25,416 nucleotides of DNA from Clostridiales bacterium (GTDB lineage: Bacteria; Bacillota; Clostridia; Christensenellales; UBA3700), in the NCBI GenBank assembly GCA_014799645.1, contig JAAVHQ010000020.1, forward strand, positions 1 through 25,416, written 5' to 3'. Of the stretch, positions 6,695 through 14,268 are shown one piece after another. The number at the start of each line of letters is the position of its first letter. Positions within the stretch are counted from its first letter, which is position 1. The notes below the pieces were generated by a model. The model made no database searches and was not told the origin of the DNA. It was given only the letters and a program-made list of their open reading frames with translations. The translations under genes and the position numbers were made by a program.

Positions 6695-7261
6695 ATGAAG
6701 GAAGAAGACAAGACGAAAATCAAACAAGCGGTAATGATTACCGTGGCTGCAATTTTTATTATTTTAGGAATACTTTCAATAATACAAGCGACGGGTTCGA
6801 ACGCGGGACTTGCGTATATCAGCAAGATTGGCAACGTTATTTTGAGATATGCCGTCGTAATAATCACCAACGCAATCGGCATTATGCTTATGTCGACGGC
6901 GGCGGGCACGTTCAATGGTAAAGTAAAGAATGTCTTTTCAATCACCGTTTGCGTATACAGTTCTATTATGACAGTACCGCTTCTATTGGCGTTTATACTT
7001 ATGTTTCCTGTTGCGACAGGCGCAACGCTACCTGCTTTTCTCAACGATATGGTAGGCGAAATCGTCGTTGCGTTCGCAAAGATTTTCAAAGGCGGTTGGC
7101 AATACCTTATTTACTTTTTGGGTACGATAATGAGTATTATCTTCCTAGCAGTTCCGATTATCACGACTTATTGCACGGTTAAGGAACTTACGCTCAAAGA
7201 GTTTTTGCAAAAGTTGAGCAAAAAGGATAAGTCGGAAAGTAAAGAAGTAGAAAATCAATAG
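6695..7261 (+). CDS. Hypothetical membrane protein, four predicted membrane segments
   Basis: A 188-residue integral membrane protein with hydrophobic segments at about 11-31, 48-68, 80-104 and 135-158. The N-terminus is charged (KEEDKTKIK) and the cytoplasmic tail is highly charged (KKDKSESKEVENQ). No transporter signature or catalytic motif is visible and I do not recognise the family. GGGGGA lies before the ATG. The next gene downstream, 125 bases away, has its own promoter and encodes another charged-tailed membrane protein, so a shared envelope role is possible but unproven. Confidence 0.65.
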   Translation: MKEEDKTKIKQAVMITVAAIFIILGILSIIQATGSNAGLAYISKIGNVILRYAVVIITNAIGIMLMSTAAGTFNGKVKNVFSITVCVYSSIMTVPLLLAFILMFPVATGATLPAFLNDMVGEIVVAFAKIFKGGWQYLIYFLGTIMSIIFLAVPIITTYCTVKELTLKEFLQKLSKKDKSESKEVENQ

Positions 7262-7297
7262 CGTGACATAATTTTGACAATAAAATTTCCAAAAGGC

Positions 7298-7327
7298 TTG
7301 ATTTTCGTATGTTATATATAATATAAT
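7298..7327 (+). promoter_or_regulatory. Promoter of the large uL15-like membrane protein gene
   Basis: TTGATT (7298-7303), 18-bp spacer, TATAAT (7322-7327), with a leader of about 55 nt that ends in AAAGGGGGA before the ATG at 7387. Confidence 0.5.
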
Positions 7328-7386
7328 AAAATCACGAGACTATCAGAATTACTCAATTAGTTAGAGTTTTTCCGAAAGGGGGATAT

Positions 7387-9717
7387 ATGAAAAAGTCCAA
7401 AAAAGACCAAAATTTAGAGACTTCGCAACAAGAACAGCCTGTTGAAGAAACGACTCCTATGAGCGACGTTGCTCAAAGCGAAGAGCAAAAGGACGCTCAA
7501 CCGTCAACGACTGAACAAGCGGTTACTACCGACGAAGTCAAGGCGGAAGAGCCGAAGCCTGCGGAAGAAGTTAAGTCCGAAGAGGTTAAACCCGTCGAAG
7601 AGGCTAAGCCTGTCGAAGAAGAGGTTAAACCCGTCGAGGAAGTAAAACCGATCGAAGAGCCAAAGGCAGAGGAAGAGAAGTCGGACAAGAAAAAGGCTAA
7701 GAAAGAAAAGAAGCCGAAGGAAAAGAAAGAAAAAGCGCCTAAGGCTGTCGGAGAGAAAAAATCCGAAAAGGTGAAAGGCTACATTACTTCTTTGCTCAAA
7801 TACTTCAATATCATCACGATATTGCCGATTACTTGTATTTTCTACGTAATATTCTTCGCGTCCGATATTGTCGACGGAACGGCTTTTGTCGAAAGCAACA
7901 AATTGATGGTCATAGTAATGACGGGCATCTTGGCTGCGCTCATCGTAATATGGATGGCTGACAATAGAAAGAAGAGAAGAGTATGTTCGCTAGACGCATT
8001 CTTGCTCATAAGTTTGCTGTTGTGTTTTGGTATGATTTTGCAATGCATAATCTTGGGTCACTTCAAGACTTTCGACGTTACCGCAATATTGACAGTTGTT
8101 ATGACAGTGTTCGTACTAGTATTCTTGACGATAAGACTTTGTATGTTTAGCACTGAGGAGCAAAAGAAGAATGACGACGCAAGATACGTCGCTAAGTCGC
8201 AGTTGGGATTGTACTTCAAAGTAATTTTCTCAAAGTACGCTTTGTTTATATCGACTATGTGCGCTATGGGTATTTTGTTGATACTTATCGTAACGAAGTC
8301 GGATATGTTTGAAAAATTCTCGTATGAGGCAAGCAAGACGGAAACGTTCGTTACTATGGCGTTCGCGGCTGTTGCGCTCGTGCTTATGGTAATAGGCTTG
8401 TTTATAAGAATTGTAAGAGGTAGAGTAAACATCGTTGACTGTATGCCATACTTGTTTATACTTTTTGCAATCGGTACGTTGCTCAGTTATTTCACCGTTA
8501 CCAACGATCAGGGCGAAAGAATTTATACGATGCTCTATCTTGCAATCGGCAGCGGCGTCGTAGGTATAATTTGGCTTTGTCTTTGTCAGTATACTTGCGA
8601 TAGAAGATTGTACGACAAGAAATTCTTGCCGGCTATTGAGTGCAGAGAACCTGTTCTTACAATCGAAGCGCCAGAACCTGAAACTGTCGAACAAAATATT
8701 GTAGTAGACGCAATTCCCGTTCCGGTCGAAGAGCCTGAACCCGAACCCGTCGTTGAAGAACCTGTGGCTGAACCTGAGCCTGAACCGGTTGTTGAAGAGC
8801 CGATCGCTGAGCCTGAACCCGAGCCTGTCGTAGAAGAAGCGGTAGAGGAAGTTGTCGAAGAGGAAGAGGTTGAAGAAGCCGACGACGAAGAGGAAGAAGA
8901 GGAAGAAGTTTCGTTCAAGAGTATAAGACCTAGATACGATTACACGACGAAGATGAGACTTGCAAGCGACGACTTCAAAGCCTTCTATTCGGAAATCAAA
9001 AACGAATTCTACTCCTATGGATTTAAGAGCAGAATCAGTAAGGCGAAAGAAAACTTTACTAAGGGAAGAGAAATAGTCGCAAGATTCGCTATAAACGGCA
9101 AGAGTATGAAACTCTACTTGGCGCTTGACCCGACTACGCTCGATCAAAAGTATTTCCACCATAAGGATATGAGTGAGAAAAAGGCAGTCGCTGATATTCC
9201 GACGTTGTTGCCGGTACGCTCAAAGCAAGCGGTATCAAGAGCGAAGGAACTTATCGCAATGCTCGCCGAAAAGAGTGAAATGCTTAAGAAACCGAGATAT
9301 AAAGAAAAAGACTTCGCAGAAGACTTCTCGGCAGAGGGAATGACCTTGACTCAAAGAAAGGGATACGGTTATCTCGTGCGCGACGAAATCACGCTTGCCG
9401 ACGTTGAAATTATGACCGACGAATTTGCTGAAGTACTCGCAGACGTATCGACGCAAGAGAGCAGCGCAACGAGATTTATTAAGACGACCGTTTCGCTTGC
9501 GGAACTTGCAGAGCATTTTGACAACGACGATATTGTCACGATTGACTCCGTAAGAGAAAGCGAAATCGGCGCGCCGAACGCAAATTACCTCATCGTAGAA
9601 GAGAGTGAAAAACTCAACAAGAAGTTGAAAGTCTACGTCGACGAAATCACGCCGAACGCACTCAAGATGATTGCGCTCGCAGGCGGCGAGGTCTACAAGA
9701 TTTGGCGTAAGAGATAA
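7387..9717 (+). CDS. Large membrane protein with acidic Glu/Pro repeats and a uL15-like C-terminus
   Basis: A 776-residue multi-part protein. Residues 1-130 are disordered: an acidic tract of EEVKPVEE-type repeats (about 51-95), then a Lys-rich stretch (100-130). Eight hydrophobic segments follow at about 140-158, 172-190, 203-223, 231-250, 284-303, 320-340, 352-370 and 380-400. A second acidic linker (about 430-507) has three 13-residue EPEPEPVVEEP repeats. A soluble region (about 512-640), resembling a domain seen in Clostridia beginning YDYTTKMRLAS and centred on KSRISKAKENF and LYLALDP, comes next. The last 77 residues (700-776) resemble the C-terminal part of ribosomal uL15 (VTIDSVRE..., LKVYVDE..., ALAGGEV). 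That resemblance is from memory of the family, and a ribosomal role is unlikely given the membrane anchor. Function unknown. GGGGGATAT precedes the ATG, and a terminator follows. Confidence 0.72.
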   Translation: MKKSKKDQNLETSQQEQPVEETTPMSDVAQSEEQKDAQPSTTEQAVTTDEVKAEEPKPAEEVKSEEVKPVEEAKPVEEEVKPVEEVKPIEEPKAEEEKSDKKKAKKEKKPKEKKEKAPKAVGEKKSEKVKGYITSLLKYFNIITILPITCIFYVIFFASDIVDGTAFVESNKLMVIVMTGILAALIVIWMADNRKKRRVCSLDAFLLISLLLCFGMILQCIILGHFKTFDVTAILTVVMTVFVLVFLTIRLCMFSTEEQKKNDDARYVAKSQLGLYFKVIFSKYALFISTMCAMGILLILIVTKSDMFEKFSYEASKTETFVTMAFAAVALVLMVIGLFIRIVRGRVNIVDCMPYLFILFAIGTLLSYFTVTNDQGERIYTMLYLAIGSGVVGIIWLCLCQYTCDRRLYDKKFLPAIECREPVLTIEAPEPETVEQNIVVDAIPVPVEEPEPEPVVEEPVAEPEPEPVVEEPIAEPEPEPVVEEAVEEVVEEEEVEEADDEEEEEEEVSFKSIRPRYDYTTKMRLASDDFKAFYSEIKNEFYSYGFKSRISKAKENFTKGREIVARFAINGKSMKLYLALDPTTLDQKYFHHKDMSEKKAVADIPTLLPVRSKQAVSRAKELIAMLAEKSEMLKKPRYKEKDFAEDFSAEGMTLTQRKGYGYLVRDEITLADVEIMTDEFAEVLADVSTQESSATRFIKTTVSLAELAEHFDNDDIVTIDSVRESEIGAPNANYLIVEESEKLNKKLKVYVDEITPNALKMIALAGGEVYKIWRKR
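8731..8847 (+). repeat. Three in-frame 39-bp tandem repeats
   Basis: Three consecutive 39-base units (8731-8769, 8770-8808, 8809-8847) encode EPEPEPVVEEPVA-like 13-mers; the third diverges at its end. Synonymous changes between units suggest an old duplication kept for its acidic Pro-rich character, as in extended spacers of surface or membrane proteins. Confidence 0.75.
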
Positions 9718-9749
9718 TCTTCTTCATTAAGCCAACAAATCAGTATAGT

Positions 9750-9778
9750 AAAAAAGCAAGCAATTCGCTTGCTTTTTT
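9750..9778 (+). terminator. Terminator after the uL15-like membrane protein gene
   Basis: Hairpin GCAAGC (9756-9761), loop AATTC, GCTTGC (9767-9772) with an A run before and six T after. It is close in sequence to the terminator at 4592-4623. Confidence 0.85.
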
Positions 9779-9857
9779 CTTTTATTTAACCTGGAAATCA
9801 AACTTATTATATTATTTCCAACCATTGTAAAAAATTCCTAAAATTGAAGTTTATGTA

Positions 9858-9887
9858 TTGACTAATGGACAAGCTATGGAGTATAAT
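9858..9887 (+). promoter_or_regulatory. Promoter of the kinase-XRE pair
   Basis: TTGACT (9858-9863), 18-bp spacer, TATAAT (9882-9887). The predicted leader is only about 8 nt, with a weak AAGG 6 bases before the ATG at 9902. Confidence 0.6.
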
Positions 9888-9901
9888 GTATAAGGTATAA
9901 T

Positions 9902-10573
9902 ATGAGAAATTATGAGATTGTTGCCACCCTACCTTCGAATGGAAAGGAAGTTTTTAAGGTAAGAAGTCAAGGAATAGACTATATCTTGAAAGTTTATTTA
10001 GACGAGCAGTCCGCCGATAAGGAAGTCGGTTTCGTCATGAAAGTTGCGATGACGGGATATGCTCCCAAGGTTGTGGAAAGGGAAGGCAATAGAGCGCTCT
10101 TTGAATATATTGATGGAGATAATTTCAACGACGTGTTTCGTCTTGCGACTATGACAGACGATACTCAGACGATGGAAATGCTTGCGAGCAGACTTTCGAT
10201 TTTCTTACAAATGATGTATTCATTCAGCGACTGCGTAATGAAAAAGATTGATTTCAACAACTTTCTTGTCAAAGACGGAAGGGTTATAGGCGTGGATTTT
10301 TCGGGAGTAGACGACGGTATGCCGTACGAGGATCTCGCAAGCGCGATTGTTTTCGCATTGTGCAACAGTGTGGGCGAGTATTATTCGTGTTTCCCATTCG
10401 TGCAAAAGCTGTTGGAGTGTTTCAAGTTGAGTATGATGGACGTTATCAACGAAGTCAAACTCAAATTGGAAAATGCAAGCAAGAAAATGAAAGAAAGCAT
10501 TGACGTGGAGATTTTGATTGACTCGCTTGCTAATTTTGATGAAAAAGGTGTAGATTGGCGAAAACTAATCTAA
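9902..10573 (+). CDS. Small atypical protein-kinase-fold protein (aminoglycoside phosphotransferase-like)
   Basis: A 223-residue protein with the layout of a minimal kinase fold. Visible elements are a short N-lobe with Lys30 in YILKVYL (candidate ATP-binding lysine), a hinge-like FEYIDGDNFND (67-77) as in aminoglycoside/choline kinases, a catalytic-loop-like segment Lys115-Ile-Asp117-Phe-Asn119-Asn120, and a DFG-like Asp132-Phe-Ser in GVDFSGVDDGMPYEDLASA. The usual His of the HxD/HRD loop is absent, so activity and substrate are open. The C-terminal 70 residues are helical. The gene is followed 31 bases later by an XRE regulator, probably in one operon. It could be a small-molecule kinase, a protein kinase, or a toxin-like kinase. 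The family assignment is by motif pattern only. Confidence 0.6.
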   Translation: MRNYEIVATLPSNGKEVFKVRSQGIDYILKVYLDEQSADKEVGFVMKVAMTGYAPKVVEREGNRALFEYIDGDNFNDVFRLATMTDDTQTMEMLASRLSIFLQMMYSFSDCVMKKIDFNNFLVKDGRVIGVDFSGVDDGMPYEDLASAIVFALCNSVGEYYSCFPFVQKLLECFKLSMMDVINEVKLKLENASKKMKESIDVEILIDSLANFDEKGVDWRKLI

Positions 10574-10604
10574 AATTATAATAAATTCAGGAGGTATGTG
10601 TGAA

Positions 10605-10811
10605 ATGAAATTCGCAGAAAGATTAAAAGAACAGCGTTTGCTTAACGGCTACAATCAAGAATACTTGGCAAAGTATATGCAGGTTTCCCAAGTGTCTATC
10701 AGCAACTGGGAGAGAGGTGTAAAAGAGCCCAGTTATCAAGCATTGATTGATTTGAGCAATCTTTTCGGAAAGACGACCGATTATATGTTGGGTCTAAAAG
10801 ACAACGACTAA
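10605..10811 (+). CDS. XRE-family helix-turn-helix regulator
   Basis: A 68-residue single-domain Cro/CI-type DNA-binding protein. The HTH spans about residues 4-60: FAERLKEQRLLNGYNQEYLAKY, then the recognition helix in VSQVSISNWERGVKEPS and the closing helix ending TTDYMLGL, which is typical of the family. I place the start at ATG 10605, because AGGAGG (10589-10594) is 10 bases away from it but only 1 base from the alternative ATG at 10596. It is the second gene after the kinase-like gene and ends before a hairpin terminator. It probably regulates its own promoter or the kinase. Confidence 0.85.
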   Translation: MKFAERLKEQRLLNGYNQEYLAKYMQVSQVSISNWERGVKEPSYQALIDLSNLFGKTTDYMLGLKDND

Positions 10812-10840
10812 TTCCGAATAATCAAGTAGGTAAACAAAAG

Positions 10841-10867
10841 AAAAAGAGGTGTGGATACCTCTTTTTT
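10841..10867. terminator. Bidirectional terminator between the XRE gene and the methyltransferase gene
   Basis: AAAAAGAGGT (10841-10850), loop GTGGAT, ACCTCTTTTTT (10857-10867). It serves the plus-strand XRE gene and the minus-strand gene whose stop is at 10882. Confidence 0.85.
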
Positions 10868-10881
10868 CATTACCAAATCAA

Positions 10882-11604
10882 TTACAGTTTCTTATTGTAC
10901 AAGGATTGCGCTTCTTGCGTCATATTGCCGTCTTCGTCATAGACGACCAATTTGTCCACGTCTAATCCGTGCTTGCCCATCTTTTTGCATCTTAGCACGA
11001 AAGTGTCGGCTTTCTTGCTTATCTTGGGATAGATAAGCGTGAGATTTTTGGGGATAAGCGATACGTTTGAACATTCGCTGATTACTTCCGCCATACGCGC
11101 CGTCTTGTGAATCAGATAGAATTCTCCGCCGTATTTGAGTATCTTGCTTGCGCTTGACACGAGATTTGCAAGCGAGCAAGTGCTTTCGTGACGGGATAAG
11201 GCAATTTGCTTGCTCTCTCGCTTTTCTCCGCTTGCCTGAGCAAAATAAGGGGGATTGCAAACGACGACTTCGACGCTCTCTTTTCCGAGTACGTCGGGCG
11301 CGTTGAGAATATCGTCGTTGATTATTGTGATTTTATCTTCGAGATTGTTGAACTTGACGTTGTCTTGCGCTAGATCCGCGACTTCCTTTTGAAATTCGAT
11401 TCCTATGATTTTCGAGCAAGGAAGTTTTGCGCTAAGAAGTAAGGATATTGCGCCGTTTCCGCAACCGAAGTCGACGACTGTATCGCCCGATGAGCAGCGC
11501 GTCATATTGGCGAGCAACACCGCGTCCGAAGTGAAGCAGTAGCCGTCTACGAATTGTTTTAATTTCAAATTGTTGCATTGCAAGTAGTCGATTCTGATTT
11601 CCAT
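10882..11604 (-). CDS. N6-adenine methyltransferase of the TrmN6/YfiC type (tRNA1(Val) A37 family)
   Basis: A 240-residue class I SAM-dependent methyltransferase. Motif I is DFGCGNG (45-51), the acidic end of strand 2 is GIEFQKE (68-74), and the amino-methyltransferase motif is NPPY (117-120), which marks methylation of an exocyclic amino group. Overall length and the opening pattern (DGYCFTSDAVLLANM) fit the YabB/YfiC family, annotated as tRNA1(Val) adenine-37 N6-methyltransferase; the exact tRNA target in Bacillota is not proven. There is no SD: TACAAT lies exactly 6 bases before the ATG, so a leaderless transcript is predicted. It is divergent from the cupin gene. Confidence 0.82.
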   Translation of the reverse strand: MEIRIDYLQCNNLKLKQFVDGYCFTSDAVLLANMTRCSSGDTVVDFGCGNGAISLLLSAKLPCSKIIGIEFQKEVADLAQDNVKFNNLEDKITIINDDILNAPDVLGKESVEVVVCNPPYFAQASGEKRESKQIALSRHESTCSLANLVSSASKILKYGGEFYLIHKTARMAEVISECSNVSLIPKNLTLIYPKISKKADTFVLRCKKMGKHGLDVDKLVVYDEDGNMTQEAQSLYNKKL

Positions 11605-11610
11605 AGACTT

Positions 11611-11639
11611 ATTGTACTATGAAGAGGGTGAAAAAGCAA
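11611..11639 (-). promoter_or_regulatory. Promoter of the methyltransferase gene (leaderless architecture)
   Basis: Minus strand: TTGCTT (11639-11634), 17-bp spacer, TACAAT (11616-11611), then 6 bases to the ATG at 11604. Confidence 0.65.
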
Positions 11640-11657
11640 GTGATTGTTTATTTGCGG

Positions 11658-11686
11658 TTGTAATGCGTCGGAGAATATGATATAAT
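11658..11686 (+). promoter_or_regulatory. Promoter of the cupin-rubredoxin genes
   Basis: TTGTAA (11658-11663), 17-bp spacer, TATAAT (11681-11686). The leader is about 21 nt with AGGAG before the ATG at 11714. It lies back to back with the methyltransferase promoter in a 109-base divergent region. Confidence 0.65.
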
Positions 11687-11713
11687 AATTGAAAAGAAGT
11701 TTAGGAGATATAT

Positions 11714-12151
11714 ATGGAAAAGAAAATCGTACAGAAAGATGAATATCAAAACGAAATCTTTTTCCCCGTCGGCGAGCCGAATGACGCTTATGCAAAATAC
11801 TTCAAAGGTCAAAGCTACTTAGCGCCTATATCCAAGGAGCAAGTATTCATAGCCAACGTGACTTTCGAGCCAAAGTGTCGCAATAATTGGCATATACATC
11901 ACGCGACAAAAGGCGGAGGACAAATTCTCGTATGCGTTGGCGGAGAAGGCTACTATCAAGAATGGGGCAAACCTGCCGTAAAGATGAGCGCGGGCGACGT
12001 CGTTAATATTCCCGTCGGAGTAAAGCATTGGCACGGCGCAGGACAGGACAAATGGTTTTCCCACCTTGCAATAGAAGTACCTGCGGAAAACGGCAAAAAC
12101 GAATGGCTTGAACCCGTATCGGATGAGGATTACGAAAACGCAATCAAATAA
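11714..12151 (+). CDS. Cupin-domain protein
   Basis: A 145-residue single cupin (small beta barrel). The metal-binding motif 1 is NWHIHHATKGGGQ (His60, His62, with His63 and Gln70 where a Glu is usual), followed by the GGEGYYQEWG turn; motif 2 is GDVVNIPVGVKHWHGA (His105, His107). The short single-cupin form is common in anaerobes next to redox or flavin genes and is often labelled 'cupin domain-containing protein'. The substrate is unknown. TTTAGGAGATATAT precedes the ATG. Rubredoxin follows after 54 bases with its own strong SD and no terminator between, suggesting co-transcription. Confidence 0.82.
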   Translation: MEKKIVQKDEYQNEIFFPVGEPNDAYAKYFKGQSYLAPISKEQVFIANVTFEPKCRNNWHIHHATKGGGQILVCVGGEGYYQEWGKPAVKMSAGDVVNIPVGVKHWHGAGQDKWFSHLAIEVPAENGKNEWLEPVSDEDYENAIK

Positions 12152-12205
12152 AGTTTTATAAAAGTCGGAATTGGATAAAATACAATACAGTAAGGAGGTG
12201 AGCGT

Positions 12206-12361
12206 ATGAAGTATATTTGCAACGTTTGCGGTTGGGTATATGACGAAGAAGAAGGTTGTGAAGAACTCGACATTGCGCCAGGCACGAAGTGGGAAGACAT
12301 CGAAGAAGATTTTTCCTGTCCGACGTGCGGAGTAGGCAAAGACGATTTTTCGGAAGTATAA
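12206..12361 (+). CDS. Rubredoxin
   Basis: A 51-residue electron carrier with one Fe(Cys)4 centre, found in the cytoplasm of anaerobes, where it passes electrons to rubrerythrins, superoxide reductases or flavoproteins. The two ligand pairs are visible: CNVCGWVYD near the N-terminus (Cys5, Cys8) and CPTCGVGKDDF near the C-terminus (Cys38, Cys41). The LDIAPGTKWEDI loop between them is typical. TAAGGAGGTGAGCGT places a perfect SD before the ATG at 12206. The size is the normal minimum for the family. It ends in a clear terminator. Partners could be the ferritin-like proteins elsewhere in the window, but this is inference. Confidence 0.95.
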   Translation: MKYICNVCGWVYDEEEGCEELDIAPGTKWEDIEEDFSCPTCGVGKDDFSEV

Positions 12362-12382
12362 TTATTTATCAATAATATTTGG

Positions 12383-12423
12383 CAAATCGGGGCGCGCAAT
12401 AGGTCGCTCCGATTTGTTTTTTT
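12383..12423 (+). terminator. Terminator after rubredoxin
   Basis: CAAATCGGGGCG (12383-12394) pairs with CGCTCCGATTTG (12405-12416), one mismatch, 10-nt loop, followed by seven T. Confidence 0.85.
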
Positions 12424-12428
12424 GGGGA

Positions 12429-12457
12429 TTGAAATTAGTCTAAGTTTATGCTATAAT
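12429..12457 (+). promoter_or_regulatory. Promoter of the HAD nucleotidase gene (leaderless architecture)
   Basis: TTGAAA (12429-12434), 17-bp spacer, TATAAT (12452-12457), then GTCGCT and the ATG at 12464. Confidence 0.72.
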
Positions 12458-12463
12458 GTCGCT

Positions 12464-13165
12464 ATGGACAAAAGACTTACTTTGCTAATTGACGCTGACG
12501 ATACGGTGCTTGATTTCGCGAATTCGGAGAGGAATTCGATAATTATGCTTTGCGAAGAATACGGCTTACCTTCCGGCGAAAAGGTGGCTGAAAAATTCAA
12601 GCAAATAAATAGGCGTATGTGGGATATGTTCGAGCGCGGGGAGATTACGAGAGAGGAAATTTTCTACTCGCGCTTTGAAGAACTCTTTGAGTACTTTGCG
12701 ATAAAGGGACTAGACCCTATCGTCGTAGGCGATAAATACAAAGAGAATATGGCGCATAGCAAACGTATCATTCACGGCGCTAGGTCATGCCTTGCAAGAC
12801 TGTCGCAAAAGCACGATTTATACTGCGTGACCAACGGCATTACTCGCACGCAGAATATGAGAATGAAAGCGAGCGGACTAGGCAAGTATTTCACAAAACT
12901 GTATATATCGCAGGAAATGGGACTGGCAAAGCCGTCCAAAGAGTTCTTTGAATTCGTGCTAAAAGACATAGGCGATTGCGATTTAGACAATACGTATATA
13001 ATCGGCGATTCGCTTTCGTCGGATATTCAAGGCGGAATAAACAGCGGTATCAAGACAATCCTTTTCAACAAAGAGGGAAAGAAGATTAAAGATATTCGTC
13101 CCGACTATCAGGTCGACGGATACAAGTCTTTGGAAAGACTGATTGAAAAATTATCGCATGAATAA
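12464..13165 (+). CDS. HAD-superfamily hydrolase, YjjG-type pyrimidine nucleotidase
   Basis: A 233-residue HAD phosphatase. Motif I is Asp10-Ala-Asp12-Asp-Thr14 (LLIDADDTVLDF), motif II Thr123-Asn (CVTNG), motif III Lys156 (GLAKPS) and motif IV GDSLSSD (181-187). A helical C1 cap lies between motifs I and II. The opening DADDTVLDF and the overall size match the YjjG family, which dephosphorylates non-canonical pyrimidine nucleotides as a house-cleaning step; substrate remains inference. I chose ATG 12464 over an upstream in-frame codon at 12422 because the promoter covers the intervening DNA. There is no SD, and the -10 box ends 6 bases before the ATG. The gene after it is an unrelated A+T-rich restriction-modification operon. 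Confidence 0.85.
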   Translation: MDKRLTLLIDADDTVLDFANSERNSIIMLCEEYGLPSGEKVAEKFKQINRRMWDMFERGEITREEIFYSRFEELFEYFAIKGLDPIVVGDKYKENMAHSKRIIHGARSCLARLSQKHDLYCVTNGITRTQNMRMKASGLGKYFTKLYISQEMGLAKPSKEFFEFVLKDIGDCDLDNTYIIGDSLSSDIQGGINSGIKTILFNKEGKKIKDIRPDYQVDGYKSLERLIEKLSHE

Positions 13166-13293
13166 ATTTAGATTTGCATATATTTCAAGCTTAATTCCAA
13201 ATAAAAATTTCTTTAAAAAATTATATAAATTTTATAAAATTTGCTGCGTTTTATGATTTTTTATGTTATACTTAAGTTGTAAGGAGAACTAAA

Positions 13294-14268
13294 ATGTCAA
13301 ACTATACTTTGGGAAGTCTATTTGCAGGTATCGGCGGAATAGACTTAGGCTTCAAAAAAGTTGGTGTGAATGCACTATGGGCGAATGAAATTGATTTTTA
13401 TTGTGCAGAAACATTTAGGGCAAATCATAAGGATACAAACTTGATTGTTGGAGATATATGCGAATTAAGTTGTAAAGATTTACCAACGGTTGATATTTTA
13501 GCAGGAGGATTCCCTTGTCAACCTTTTTCTATAGCTGGTTATAGAAAAGGCTTTGAAGATGATAGAGGCAATTTATTTTTTCAAATTATTAGAGTGTTAC
13601 AAGAATTTAAGACAGAAGAAAGATTGCCGAAAGTCGTGTTTTTAGAGAATGTAAAGAATTTATATAATCATAATAACGGAGAAACTTTTAAACTAGTTAG
13701 AGAAGAATTAAAGCAACTCGGTTATTATGTTACAGAAAAAATCCTTAATACTTGTGAATATGGTAATATTCCTCAAAATAGAGAAAGATTGTATATAGTT
13801 GCATTTCTAAGCCAAAAACAAAAAAATAGTTTTGTGTGGCCTAATAAAATTAAATTAACAAATACTATTGATAATATAATTGATTGGGATATTGATGTTG
13901 ATAAAAAATACTACTACACGCCTAATATGAAATGTTATCCGCTACTTTCCGATAATGTGAAAAATAAAAATTCTATATATCAATATAGACGAGTTTATAT
14001 TCGAGAAAATAAATCCGGAGTATGTCCAACTTTAACGGCTAATATGGGAATGGGTGGACATAATGTTCCTTTAATAAAAGATTCAAAAGATAGAATAAGA
14101 AAATTAACGCCAAGGGAATGTTTGTTATTACAGGGATTTCCAAGAGATTTTAACATACCTAAAAATCTATGTGATTCAAGAGTTTATAAACAAGCAGGAA
14201 ACTCAGTATCCGTTGAAGTAATTTACAGAATAGCAAAAGAAATAATTAAGGTTTTGAATAATGATTAA
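13294..14268 (+). CDS. DNA (cytosine-5) methyltransferase of a type II restriction-modification system
   Basis: Methylates cytosine C5 within a recognition site using SAM, protecting host DNA. All main motifs are visible in the 324 residues: FAGIGG (10-15), GGFPCQPFS with catalytic Cys75, the ENV motif (118-120), QNRER (161-165), and near the C-terminus LTPRECLLLQGFP and KQAGNSVSV. The variable target-recognition region lies about 175-265; specificity cannot be read from it. AAGGAG precedes the ATG. The DNA is clearly richer in A+T than the neighbours (TTA, AAA and ATA codons dominate), pointing to horizontal transfer. The last 8 bases overlap the next gene, the cognate endonuclease. Confidence 0.95.
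   Translation: MSNYTLGSLFAGIGGIDLGFKKVGVNALWANEIDFYCAETFRANHKDTNLIVGDICELSCKDLPTVDILAGGFPCQPFSIAGYRKGFEDDRGNLFFQIIRVLQEFKTEERLPKVVFLENVKNLYNHNNGETFKLVREELKQLGYYVTEKILNTCEYGNIPQNRERLYIVAFLSQKQKNSFVWPNKIKLTNTIDNIIDWDIDVDKKYYYTPNMKCYPLLSDNVKNKNSIYQYRRVYIRENKSGVCPTLTANMGMGGHNVPLIKDSKDRIRKLTPRECLLLQGFPRDFNIPKNLCDSRVYKQAGNSVSVEVIYRIAKEIIKVLNND

Noticed and set aside
8230..9162. 310-residue minus-strand frame opposite the uL15-like membrane protein gene
   Set aside because: The composition (Phe/Arg-rich repeats) mirrors the Glu/Pro codons of the plus-strand gene; no SD or domain.
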